Shown in pieces: positions 1 to 10,022 of a stretch of DNA of 64,000 nt (positions within the stretch are counted from its first letter, which is position 1; every line of letters starts with the position of its first letter). This DNA is from Nocardia nova SH22a (GTDB lineage Bacteria; Actinomycetota; Actinomycetes; Mycobacteriales; Mycobacteriaceae), in contig NZ_CP006850.1 of NCBI RefSeq assembly GCF_000523235.1, positions 2,728,001 to 2,792,000 of the forward strand, read 5' to 3'. The notes beneath the pieces were generated by a model. It made no database searches and was not told where the DNA came from. It saw nothing but the letters and a program-made list of their open reading frames with translations. A program made the position numbers and the translations under genes.

Positions 1-270
1 GGCGTCGCCGGAGCGGTTCAGCCGGGCGATGCGATCGAGCATCGCGGGAAGATCCCGATACGCCACGAACTGCGTGACCGGCTTCCCGACCACCTCGTCC
101 ACTCCGGTGGCGTCGAGCAGCCGGACGATGGCCCGATTCGCGTACACGACGATGCCGTCCTCGTGGACGATCACGCCGTCGGGACTGTGCTCGACGAGGG
201 TGCGGTACCGCTGGGCGAGCACCTCGGCATCGATGACGGCGTCGGGCCGATCCTCACCTGCCTCAACCAC
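1..270 (-). CDS. PAS-domain sensor protein, N-terminal part only
   Basis: This is a partial gene read from the complement; it runs off the left edge, so only the first 90 codons are visible. The start is GTG at 268-270, preceded by an AGGGGG Shine-Dalgarno about seven bases upstream. An in-frame ATG at 286-288 lies six codons earlier but has no good ribosome site. The visible protein has the start of a PAS fold: the stretch HSPDGVIVHEDGIVVYANRA, then a VVGKPVTQFV segment, matching the first half of a PAS domain at about residues 25-80. PAS domains bind small ligands or cofactors and usually precede a signalling output such as GGDEF/EAL, kinase or phosphatase. The output domain lies outside the window, so the function cannot be named. 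It is transcribed away from uvrA. Confidence 0.75.
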   Translation of the reverse strand, partial: MVEAGEDRPDAVIDAEVLAQRYRTLVEHSPDGVIVHEDGIVVYANRAIVRLLDATGVDEVVGKPVTQFVAYRDLPAMLDRIARLNRSGDA

Positions 271-713
271 AGGTAACCCCCTGATCATGGACTGTTCAGG
301 TCGTTCGGTGCACGGAATCACTCTGATCGTGCCCCATGGGGCGACGCGGTATCAGTATGCGTCCGGTCACAATTCCGGTCGTGTCTCGGTCCTGTGAGTG
401 ATCATGGCAGGTTGGGTTCCATGCGTCGCGGGCGGACGGTGTAACGGTCCGGTATGTGGTCACGGCTGGGGGCGCGAAGCCCTGTGATGCCGCTCGACCA
501 GCGGTGAGACGGGGCAGCGCGGTATCCCGGACGCGGCTTCGGTCGCGACCGAAGCGCGTGGGTGGCGCGCTGCCGGGCGACCGTCGTCAGGCCGGTCGGG
601 CGCCGCCGGAGACGGTGTCGTATCGGAGTCGTATCGAACTTGTCGGTGGGTGTGCCTAGCATGGCGGCTGGGGAGGGTCTGGACGCGGAATTTCGATGGA
701 GAAGGGACAACCG
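271..713. other. Divergent intergenic region, PAS gene / uvrA
   Basis: No convincing gene is visible in these 443 bases; the ORFs here are high-GC shadows. The region must hold the promoters for the PAS gene (leftward) and uvrA (rightward). A possible uvrA promoter has TAGCAT at 657-662 as the -10, with TCGAAC at 634-639 seventeen bases upstream. TCGAAC is also one half of the mycobacterial LexA box (TCGAAC-N4-GTTCGA), but the second half is absent, so SOS control is not supported. Confidence 0.35.
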
Positions 714-3671
<2,958 letters not shown>

Positions 3672-3680
3672 GTCGCCTCC

Positions 3681-3710
3681 GCCGTCTGAGCTGGTCTGCT
3701 CAGACGGCGT
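3681..3710. terminator. Bidirectional terminator between uvrA and the 433-aa gene
   Basis: CGCCGTCTGAG (3681-3691) and its exact complement CTCAGACGGCG (3700-3710) form an 11-bp stem with an 8-nt loop. The right arm overlaps the last codons and stop of the convergent minus-strand gene. The left arm repeats the GCCGTCTGAG that ends uvrA at 3664-3673. Confidence 0.7.
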
Positions 3711-5001
3711 CCCAGCTGTCGACCGTGCCGCGGCGGCGCCCGATCTGGCGGCGGCGGAAGAAGACCTCTTCCACCGACACCGAACTGGCGCGAACCGCCG
3801 CGGCCACGGTGGTCAGCCGGGGATCGTCACCGTGTGCGTCCAGGTGCCAGAGCACACCGGCACGGCGCTCCGGCGACAGCATCGCCCAGACGCGGCCGAT
3901 CCGGTTCTGCACCGGATGATCGCCCGCCGCAACGATATCCAGCAGGATGGGCCACAGATCGGCCTCGGTGGCGTGGGAGGGCAGCGCACCGATGATGTCA
4001 TCGGCCTGCTGGGCGAGCGTCCGTGCCAGCATCGGTCGCAGCGCGGGATCCGTCCGCGCCAGCACCGCGAACAATCCCTGCCAGGGCGCCGATTCGTGAC
4101 AGCCGTTCAGAGCCTGGACGAGTGCGGCGACGACGGCGGGATCGGAGTAGACCGGCAGGGCCGCCACGGCCGCCAGCGAGGGTTCCGACAGGGTGCCCAG
4201 GAAGGTCGTGAGCGCGGGCACCGTCCTGCCCTGGATGGCGGTCAGCACCAGATCGCACAGCGCCGCCGGTGTTCCGACGCTGATCGTGATCTCGCCGATC
4301 GCGGAGACGACGTCGGCATCGCAGCGCGCGAAGATCGACAGCGCCGCCAGCCGCAACTCGGGTGATCCGGTCAGCACCGTCCGGATCATGCGTGGCATGC
4401 GCTGCGCCGGACCGTTGAGCAGTTGCCGCAGAACGGAACTCAGCGCGGTCGAGGAGTAGGCGTACGACGCCGAGTAGATCAGCCCCTCGTCGTCGGGTAC
4501 GCCGCGCTCGACCGCCTCCACCAATCGTGATGAGGCATAACCGAGGAACGGCCCGGCCGTGATGTAGTCGTGCCGCCGCAGCACCTCGTTGACGATGTCC
4601 ACGATCGGTCCCGGCGGCGCGATGTCGGCGAGTTCGCCGACCGTGCGTGGGTCCAGATACGGCGCGCAGTCGGCGGCGTAACCGACGCCCAGCAGCGACA
4701 CCGTCTCGGCCGCCTTCCTGGGATGGTCGAGGCCCACCGCACCGGCCGCGCGTCCGGTGAGGGTCGGCGGAACGAGCTTCTGCACCAGCGGCATCGAGAT
4801 GCCGAGCGGAATGACCGGCACCAATCTGCTGATCCGCCGGAAGGTTTCGGCATGCTGATCGAAGATGATCCGCGCCATGCGCTCCTGGAGTTCGTGCAGA
4901 TTGTGCGGGCCCAGCCGCTCGAGATGGGCGATGCGTTCGGGCGATACGTGCAGGGTGCGGGCGAGCAGGATGAGCTGGGCGCGGGTTACCGGATCCGTCA
5001 T
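3700..5001 (-). CDS. Conserved hypothetical protein, 433 aa
   Basis: I do not recognise a named family. The protein is 433 residues, predicted cytoplasmic, and mostly alpha-helical, with many short hydrophobic helices of the type LAALSIFARCDADVV. This gives a superhelical or HEAT-like impression rather than membrane segments. The N-terminus (TRAQLILLARTLHVSPERIAHLERLG) looks like a short helix-turn-helix-like helical bundle but has no clear DNA-binding signature. There is no signal peptide. The ATG at 4999-5001 overlaps the TGA of the upstream 73-codon gene as ATGA, so the two are almost certainly translationally coupled. Codon use matches the surrounding chromosome. The pair may form a complex, but no function can be assigned. 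Confidence 0.8.
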   Translation of the reverse strand: MTDPVTRAQLILLARTLHVSPERIAHLERLGPHNLHELQERMARIIFDQHAETFRRISRLVPVIPLGISMPLVQKLVPPTLTGRAAGAVGLDHPRKAAETVSLLGVGYAADCAPYLDPRTVGELADIAPPGPIVDIVNEVLRRHDYITAGPFLGYASSRLVEAVERGVPDDEGLIYSASYAYSSTALSSVLRQLLNGPAQRMPRMIRTVLTGSPELRLAALSIFARCDADVVSAIGEITISVGTPAALCDLVLTAIQGRTVPALTTFLGTLSEPSLAAVAALPVYSDPAVVAALVQALNGCHESAPWQGLFAVLARTDPALRPMLARTLAQQADDIIGALPSHATEADLWPILLDIVAAGDHPVQNRIGRVWAMLSPERRAGVLWHLDAHGDDPRLTTVAAAVRASSVSVEEVFFRRRQIGRRRGTVDSWDAV

Positions 5002-5222
5002 CAGTCCAGCAGATTCCCGAACATGATCTTCTTGGTGGGCGCGCGAAAGGGCCTGGGCAGCGAGCTGATCATGGCATTCACGGACTGGACCAGTCCCTCG
5101 GCCTCCTGGCGGCGCGCCTCCCGGAACAGGATCAGCAGGTCGGCGTGCTCCTGATCGGTGAGTAGATCCAGAGCGGGCAGCGGCCCGCCGAGTTCGTTGT
5201 CCAGATCGTCTCTGGCGGTCAT
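5001..5222 (-). CDS. Small conserved hypothetical protein, 73 aa
   Basis: This is a 73-residue charged helical protein, beginning TARDDLDNELGGPLPALDLL. The middle is acidic and helical (TDQEHADLLILFREARRQEAEGL) and the end is basic (PRPFRAPTKKIMFGNLLD). No membrane segment or signal peptide is visible. Its TGA shares bases with the ATG of the 433-aa gene (ATGA overlap), marking a two-gene operon in which it comes first. It could act as a partner or regulator of the larger protein; that is inference from coupling only. The promoter should lie in the 150-base gap shared with the divergent nitronate monooxygenase-like gene. Confidence 0.7.
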   Translation of the reverse strand: MTARDDLDNELGGPLPALDLLTDQEHADLLILFREARRQEAEGLVQSVNAMISSLPRPFRAPTKKIMFGNLLD

Positions 5223-5371
5223 TGGTGCACCCCGGTATCGCTCACGTCATCGACAGCTGGAACGGAACGTACCCAAGAAGTCATCCGGTGAATCATAGGA
5301 AGGACGCACCACCGCTGGGGAGGGAATGTGCCGGATTCGGGCGAGGTCACCGAACCTGCGACGATCGGACC

Positions 5372-6340
5372 ATGACCATCGCCACCGCACTCACCGAACT
5401 TCTGCCGATCCGGTATCCGATCGTGTCCGCCGCCATGGGTGGTGAGGCGGGCGGGGCACTGGCCGCCGCAGTGTCCGCCGGAGGCGGTCTCGGACTGATC
5501 GGCGGAGGCCGCGGGGACCGGGAGTGGGCCGAGCGGGAACTGCGGCTGGTGACCGAATCGACCAGCGCCCCTTGGGGAATCGGATTTCTGACCTGGGCGG
5601 TGGACCGGGCGGTGGTGGAACACGCCCTGTCCTACCGCCCGGCCGCGGTACTGCTGTCCTTCGGCGATCCGGCCCCGCTCGCGGAGCCCGTCCGCGCGGC
5701 CGATGCGGTGCTGATCGTCCAGGTCACCGACACCGAGGAGGCGCGGCGGGCTCTCGGCGCGGGCGCGGACGTCCTGGTGGCACAGGGCAGCGACGCCGGT
5801 GGGCACTGCGCGCGGGACGGGATCGGCACCATGTCCTTCGTGCCGACGGTCGTCGACCTGGCCGGTGATGTCCCGGTCCTGGCGGCGGGCGGTATCTCCG
5901 ACGGCCGTGCGGTGGCCGCGGCCCTGGCGCTCGGCGCGGCGGGGGTGGTGATCGGAACCCGTTTCCAGGCCACCCACGAGGCGCTCGTGCCGGCGGAACT
6001 GGGCAAGGCCCTCGTCGACGCGGCCGGAGCCGACACCGAGGTGAACCGGACGCTCGACATCGCCCGCGGCGCCCCGTGGCCCGCGCGTTACCCCGCCCGG
6101 ACGTTGCGCAACGAGTTCCTGGAGCGGTGGCGCGGACGCGACGAGCAGCTGAGCGCCGACGAATCCGCGCTGCGCGAGTATCGCGAGGCCGCCGCCCGGA
6201 CCGATCTCGCCGCTGTACCGGTGTGGGCGGGTCAGGCCGTGGACCGGGTCACCGCCATCGCCTCGGCGCAGGAGTTGGTCGGCGAACTCGCCGCCGAGAC
6301 CGAGGCCGCGTTGCGCCGGATCACCGTGCGCGAGAAGTAG
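5372..6340 (+). CDS. Nitronate monooxygenase-like flavoprotein
   Basis: This is a 322-residue FMN-dependent TIM-barrel protein of the nitronate monooxygenase / 2-nitropropane dioxygenase family, which oxidises alkyl nitronates such as propionate-3-nitronate. Family hallmarks are the N-terminal LLPIRYPIVSAAMGG, the FMN phosphate-binding glycines (LAAGGISDGRAVAAALALGA, near residues 170-190), the catalytic-region QGSDAGGH and the GTRFQATHEA loop. ATG 5372 is chosen because it fits the family's N-terminus; the frame is open for another 50 codons upstream, but that part has no family similarity. There is no Shine-Dalgarno. GACGAT at 5360-5365 lies six bases before the ATG, so the mRNA may be leaderless. 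The physiological substrate is unknown. Confidence 0.85.
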   Translation: MTIATALTELLPIRYPIVSAAMGGEAGGALAAAVSAGGGLGLIGGGRGDREWAERELRLVTESTSAPWGIGFLTWAVDRAVVEHALSYRPAAVLLSFGDPAPLAEPVRAADAVLIVQVTDTEEARRALGAGADVLVAQGSDAGGHCARDGIGTMSFVPTVVDLAGDVPVLAAGGISDGRAVAAALALGAAGVVIGTRFQATHEALVPAELGKALVDAAGADTEVNRTLDIARGAPWPARYPARTLRNEFLERWRGRDEQLSADESALREYREAAARTDLAAVPVWAGQAVDRVTAIASAQELVGELAAETEAALRRITVREK

Positions 6341-6346
6341 AAACAC

Positions 6347-6375
6347 CCCACCCCGTCCGGGCTGGACGGGGTGGG
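6347..6375 (+). terminator. Rho-independent-type terminator after the nitronate monooxygenase gene
   Basis: CCCACCCCGTCC (6347-6358) pairs perfectly with GGACGGGGTGGG (6364-6375), giving a 12-bp stem and a 5-nt loop starting seven bases after the stop codon. There is no U-tract, which is usual in actinomycetes. Confidence 0.75.
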
Positions 6376-6507
6376 TGCGCAGTCGCGAAGTGACCGGAAG
6401 GGCGGATCGGCCGGCGCGCCGGAGGGTCGGGTGCCGGAGGGATCGGCATCCGATCGGCCGGACCGGGCCGGTTCAGGTCCGGCCGACGCGGATGTGTTGC
6501 GCGGCCG

Positions 6508-6951
6508 TCAGTAGACCGGGCCGGTGTATTTCTCGCCCGGCCCCGCACCGGGGGCGTCCGGATGCGCGGAGGACTCGCGGAACGCGCGCTGCAGCGACTG
6601 CAGGCCCTCGCGGATGGGACCGGCGTGCGGACCCAGATATTCCACCGACGATGTCACCAGTCCGGCGAGGGCGGTGATCACGCGGCGGGCCTCGTCCAGA
6701 TCCCGGCGCGGGCTGGTATCGGGGTCCTCGTCGGCGAGGCCGAGTTTCTCGGCGGCCGAACTCATCAGCATCACCGCGGCCCGGCTGATCACCTCGACAG
6801 CGGGGATGTCGGCCAGCTCCCGGACGCTGTCCGGATCCGTGGACTCGACCGGGGCCGACGGGTCGCCGACGTGCTCGCTCATGCCTCCGCTGCGCTCCGG
6901 CACGAGCGAGGGCTCGGCGGTGTCGGTTGTTCGCTCGCTGCGCTCGCTCAT
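6508..6951 (-). CDS. DUF1844-domain protein
   Basis: The C-terminal two thirds (from about ELADIPAVEVISRAAVMLMSS to the glutamate/serine-rich end) match the DUF1844 family. This is a small helical protein of unknown function that is commonly found beside infC in actinobacteria. The helix around VISRAAVMLMSSAAEKLGL is typical. The start is uncertain. ATG 6951 gives 147 residues. ATG 6882 drops the first 23 residues, which are encoded by two GC-rich repeat motifs (see 6883-6951) and are probably not conserved. Neither start has a well-spaced ribosome site. It is transcribed away from infC, so the gap at 6952-7354 holds both promoters. Confidence 0.75.
   Translation of the reverse strand: MSERSERTTDTAEPSLVPERSGGMSEHVGDPSAPVESTDPDSVRELADIPAVEVISRAAVMLMSSAAEKLGLADEDPDTSPRRDLDEARRVITALAGLVTSSVEYLGPHAGPIREGLQSLQRAFRESSAHPDAPGAGPGEKYTGPVY
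6883..6951. repeat. GC-rich repeat motifs inside the 5' end of the DUF1844 gene
   Basis: Two related motifs occur in tandem. On the plus strand, CTCCGCTGCGCTCC at about 6886-6899 and GCTCGCTGCGCTCGC at about 6934-6948 share GCTGCGCTC and flank the word GAGCGAGGGCTCG. Translated on the minus strand they give Ser-Glu-Arg-Ser-Glu-Arg and Pro-Glu-Arg-Ser-Gly-Gly. This looks like a short dispersed repeat that has entered a reading frame. Copies elsewhere in the genome cannot be seen from here. Confidence 0.4.
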
Positions 6952-7002
6952 GCGTCGTAGCATGGCATCGAGTTCGGTCCGAGGGGTTGCGGGGGCCGCC
7001 GA

Positions 7003-7033
7003 TTGGGAGTAGGGAACCCGGCGGTGTTAGAGT
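7003..7033 (+). promoter_or_regulatory. Candidate promoter of the infC operon
   Basis: TTGGGA at 7003-7008 and TAGAGT at 7028-7033 fit the actinobacterial TTGNNN / TANNNT pattern with a rather long 19-base spacer. Transcription would start near 7040, giving a leader of about 315 nt. Confidence 0.35.
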
Positions 7034-7251
7034 GGTCGGCGACGACCGCCCCGTCCGTATGGTGGACCGAATCCATCCGATCGGCTCGGGGCTGTAAGTG
7101 GAGCCCGACTCCCACCATCGGCCGGTCAGTGTGCCAGGTTCGATGGTCCGGTCACTCGCCCGCGGGCGGGTTTCTCGCCCGGATTCGTCCGGGGCGAGGT
7201 CGAGAAGGCAGTTCGCTTCGGCGAGCGCCCACGACGACCGGTCGACATTCG

Positions 7252-7284
7252 GGCCCCGTAGCGGTGAAATACCGCGGCGGGGCT
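7252..7284 (+). promoter_or_regulatory. Attenuator-like hairpin in the infC leader
   Basis: The leader RNA can fold as GCCCCG (7253-7258) with CGGGGC (7278-7283), extended by one G-U pair, enclosing an inner stem GCGGT (7261-7265) / ACCGC (7271-7275) with a GAAAU loop. A short U-rich run (UUUCGUGUU) follows, so the shape resembles an intrinsic terminator. It ends about 70 bases before the infC start. Autoregulation of infC-rpmI-rplT operons by L20 or IF3 is known in other bacteria; that this hairpin does the job here is inference. Confidence 0.45.
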
Positions 7285-7344
7285 TTCGTGTTGGGTATGG
7301 GGTTGCATTGTTGCTCGCGGTCGTTGGACGACACCGCTTGACCT

Positions 7345-7354
7345 AGGAGGCCCC

Positions 7355-7357
<3 letters not shown>
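7345..7357 (+). promoter_or_regulatory. infC: Strong Shine-Dalgarno and AUC initiation codon of infC
   Basis: AGGAGG (7345-7350) is followed by CCCC and then ATC (7355-7357). No ATG, GTG or TTG lies in frame between the upstream stop and 7391, and residues STETRIN after the ATC match the conserved start of actinobacterial IF3. Confidence 0.8.
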
Positions 7358-7999
<642 letters not shown>

Positions 8000-8062
8000 A
8001 CCGATAAACGCCCGGCGGCGTCACACAGTGATGCCGCCGGAACGAGACAGATTGAGGAATCC

Positions 8063-8257
8063 ATGCCGAAGATGAAGAGCCACAGCGGCACCTCGAAGCG
8101 ATTCAAGGTGTCCGGTCGCGGCAAGCTGCTGCGCCAGCAGGCGAACCGTCGCCACCTGCTCGAGCACAAGTCCAGCCGCCGGACTCGTCGTCTGGACGGC
8201 ACGGAGGCCGTCGCGCCCGCCGACGTGCGTCGCGTCAAGAAGCTGCTCGGTATCTGA
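8063..8257 (+). CDS. rpmI: 50S ribosomal protein L35
   Basis: This is the 64-residue basic ribosomal protein L35 of the large subunit, full length for the family. The typical start [20 protein letters not shown] and the [16 protein letters not shown] core are present. The ATG at 8063 follows a GAGG ribosome site. It lies 63 bases after infC and 77 bases before rplT in the conserved operon, and is expected to be co-transcribed with and controlled by the infC leader. Confidence 0.97.
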   Translation: MPKMKSHSGTSKRFKVSGRGKLLRQQANRRHLLEHKSSRRTRRLDGTEAVAPADVRRVKKLLGI

Positions 8258-8334
8258 GCGCTCAGGCGCACCGTTCCCTCCTCTTCCCACCCTGTGGGCG
8301 CCCCGGCGCCCCTCGATCGAACAAGGACTGACCA

Positions 8335-8715
8335 GTGGCACGCGTCAAAAGGGCCGTCAACGCTCAGAAGAAGCGCCGTTCCGTGCTCGAGGCCTCCAAG
8401 GGCTACCGCGGGCAGCGCTCGCGGCTGTACCGCAAGGCCAAGGAACAGCAGCTGCACTCGCTCACCTACGCCTACCGGGACCGCCGGGCCCGCAAGGGTG
8501 ATTTCCGCAAGCTGTGGATCGCGCGTATCAACGCCGCGGCACGGCTGAACGACATCACCTACAACCGCTTCATCCAGGGCCTGAAGGCCGCCGGTGTCGA
8601 GGTCGACCGCAAGATCCTCGCCGAGCTCGCGGTCTCCGACGCCGAGGCGTTCGCCGGTCTGGTGGCGGTGGCCAAGGCCGCTCTGCCGGAGGATGTCAAC
8701 GCCCCGGCTGCCTGA
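8335..8715 (+). CDS. rplT: 50S ribosomal protein L20
   Basis: Large-subunit protein L20 binds 23S rRNA early in assembly; in other bacteria it also represses its own operon. The protein is 126 residues from a GTG start with AAGGA eight bases upstream. The basic N-terminal half ([25 protein letters not shown]) and the globular C-terminal half ([22 protein letters not shown]) are both complete. It is the last gene of the infC operon; a strong hairpin follows at 8739-8777. Confidence 0.97.
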   Translation: MARVKRAVNAQKKRRSVLEASKGYRGQRSRLYRKAKEQQLHSLTYAYRDRRARKGDFRKLWIARINAAARLNDITYNRFIQGLKAAGVEVDRKILAELAVSDAEAFAGLVAVAKAALPEDVNAPAA

Positions 8716-8738
8716 TCGCGGCCAGGTGAACGAAACCT

Positions 8739-8777
8739 CGAAACGACCCGTGGGGCACGGCTCCACGGGTCGTTTCG
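8739..8777 (+). terminator. Terminator of the infC-rpmI-rplT operon
   Basis: CGAAACGACCCGTGG (8739-8753) and CCACGGGTCGTTTCG (8763-8777) form a perfect 15-bp stem with a 9-nt loop. It lies 24 bases after the rplT stop and ends 19 bases before the next start codon. Confidence 0.85.
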
Positions 8778-8796
8778 TGCTGTCGAACGGGCGGAC

Positions 8797-9639
8797 ATGA
8801 GTGCCGAGGTGATCGACTGGCGTAATCCGCGGATCGTCGCCGCCGCCAAACTGCATCGCGCCGCCGCGCGCCGCAAATCCGGGACCTTCCTGGCCGAGGG
8901 CGCCAATTCCGTTGCCGCGGCCCTGGATACGGGACGGGTCACCGAGCTGTTCTACTCTCCGCGCGCCGCCACGCGCGAACACGAACTGGTGGCCACGGCG
9001 GCGGCACTGGGCGTGCGTACCACGGCGGTGAGCGAGCGGGCGGCCGAACATCTGGGGGAGACGGTCACCCCGCCCGGTCTGGTCGCGATGTGCAGGCTCG
9101 TGGATGTGCCGCTGGCGCAGGTCGTTTCGCGGGCGGCGGATTCCGGCACCTCCGGGTGTTCCCGGCTGCTGGCCGTCCCCGTTCAGATGTCCGATCCCGG
9201 CAATGCCGGAACCCTGATCCGGGTGGCCGACGCGGTGGGCGCCGACGGTGTGGTCCTGGCGGGTGACTCGGTGGATCCGCACAACGGCAAATGTGTGCGC
9301 GCGTGCGCGGGCAGCCTGTTCCACGTGCCGATCGCCCGCGATCGCGATATCGACGCCGTCCTGACGGCATTGCGCGACAACGGCATCACGGTCCTGGCGA
9401 CCACGGCCCGCGGTGAGGTCGATCTCGACGAGGCCGACGAGCTGCTGCGTGATGCCGGTGAATCCGGCGGCACCGCATGGCTTTTCGGTAACGAGGCGCA
9501 CGGCCTGGACCCCGCCGTGGCCGCCCGCGCCGACCACCGCGTCCGCATTCCCATCCACGGCCGCGCCGAGAGCCTGAACCTCGCCGCCGCCGCCGCGATC
9601 TGCCTGTACGCCGACGCGCGCGTACGCCATCGCTCCTGA
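8797..9639 (+). CDS. tsnR: SpoU/TrmH-family rRNA 2'-O-methyltransferase
   Basis: This 280-residue protein is an SPOUT-class (trefoil-knot) RNA ribose methyltransferase using S-adenosylmethionine. The N-terminal RNA-binding part (about 1-110) resembles the L30e-like substrate-binding domain (SGTFLAEGANSVAAAL). The catalytic half carries SpoU motif 1 (DPGNAGTLIRVADA), motif 2 (WLFGNEAHGLDP) and motif 3 (IPIHGRAESLNLAAAAAI). Mycobacteria carry a gene named tsnR at exactly this position, after rplT, and the symbol is taken from that synteny; whether the target is the thiostrepton-site adenosine is not shown by the sequence. It has its own start behind the rplT terminator, with only a weak GGGCGG ribosome site. 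Confidence 0.88.
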   Translation: MSAEVIDWRNPRIVAAAKLHRAAARRKSGTFLAEGANSVAAALDTGRVTELFYSPRAATREHELVATAAALGVRTTAVSERAAEHLGETVTPPGLVAMCRLVDVPLAQVVSRAADSGTSGCSRLLAVPVQMSDPGNAGTLIRVADAVGADGVVLAGDSVDPHNGKCVRACAGSLFHVPIARDRDIDAVLTALRDNGITVLATTARGEVDLDEADELLRDAGESGGTAWLFGNEAHGLDPAVAARADHRVRIPIHGRAESLNLAAAAAICLYADARVRHRS

Positions 9640-9978
9640 GGGAGGCGGAGTTCGCAGCCGGATCAACGAGCAATGGGGGATATTGCGGCGTCACGCCGGT
9701 TCGACGCCGAGCGTCGGCTGGAGAGTCGAACGCCCTATCCGCACACAGCGGGACAACCTCCCCGGACATCCCATCCAGCCGGTGCGGTGTTGCTCGATAT
9801 GTCTGCCAGGCGCTGCCGTCGGCCGAATGCCCCGGGCACGCAGATCCATCTCGGCGGTGCGGCGATCCACGCCGCTGAGGGCATTGTCGGCGGCGCGGAA
9901 ACGGATGCTATCGGCGCAGAGGTGAATTGTGCTGGTACACAGCATCGATGACCGTGCCCGCGGGCCCCGCATACACGA
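9640..9978. other. Gene-free stretch downstream of tsnR
   Basis: Overlapping ORFs of 92 (plus) and 106 (minus) codons cover this stretch, but neither has a ribosome site, a recognisable domain or a plausible composition. I see no gene, tRNA or repeat here. It ends at a strong hairpin serving the convergent exporter gene. Confidence 0.4.
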
Positions 9979-10009
9979 GGTGGGCGCCGGATTCGTTCCG
10001 GCGCCCACC
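9979..10009 (-). terminator. Terminator of the MFS/beta-sandwich exporter gene
   Basis: GGTGGGCGCCGGA (9979-9991) and TCCGGCGCCCACC (9997-10009) form a perfect 13-bp stem with a 5-nt loop, 13 bases past the minus-strand stop. Confidence 0.75.
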
Positions 10010-10022
10010 ACGTTTTCCGTGT

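Noticed and set aside
634..645. LexA/SOS box upstream of uvrA
   Set aside because: Only the half-site TCGAAC is present; the matching GTTCGA is missing.
9673..10011. Two overlapping ORFs after tsnR (92 aa plus, 106 aa minus)
   Set aside because: No ribosome site, no family, low plausibility of composition; the minus one runs through the terminator.
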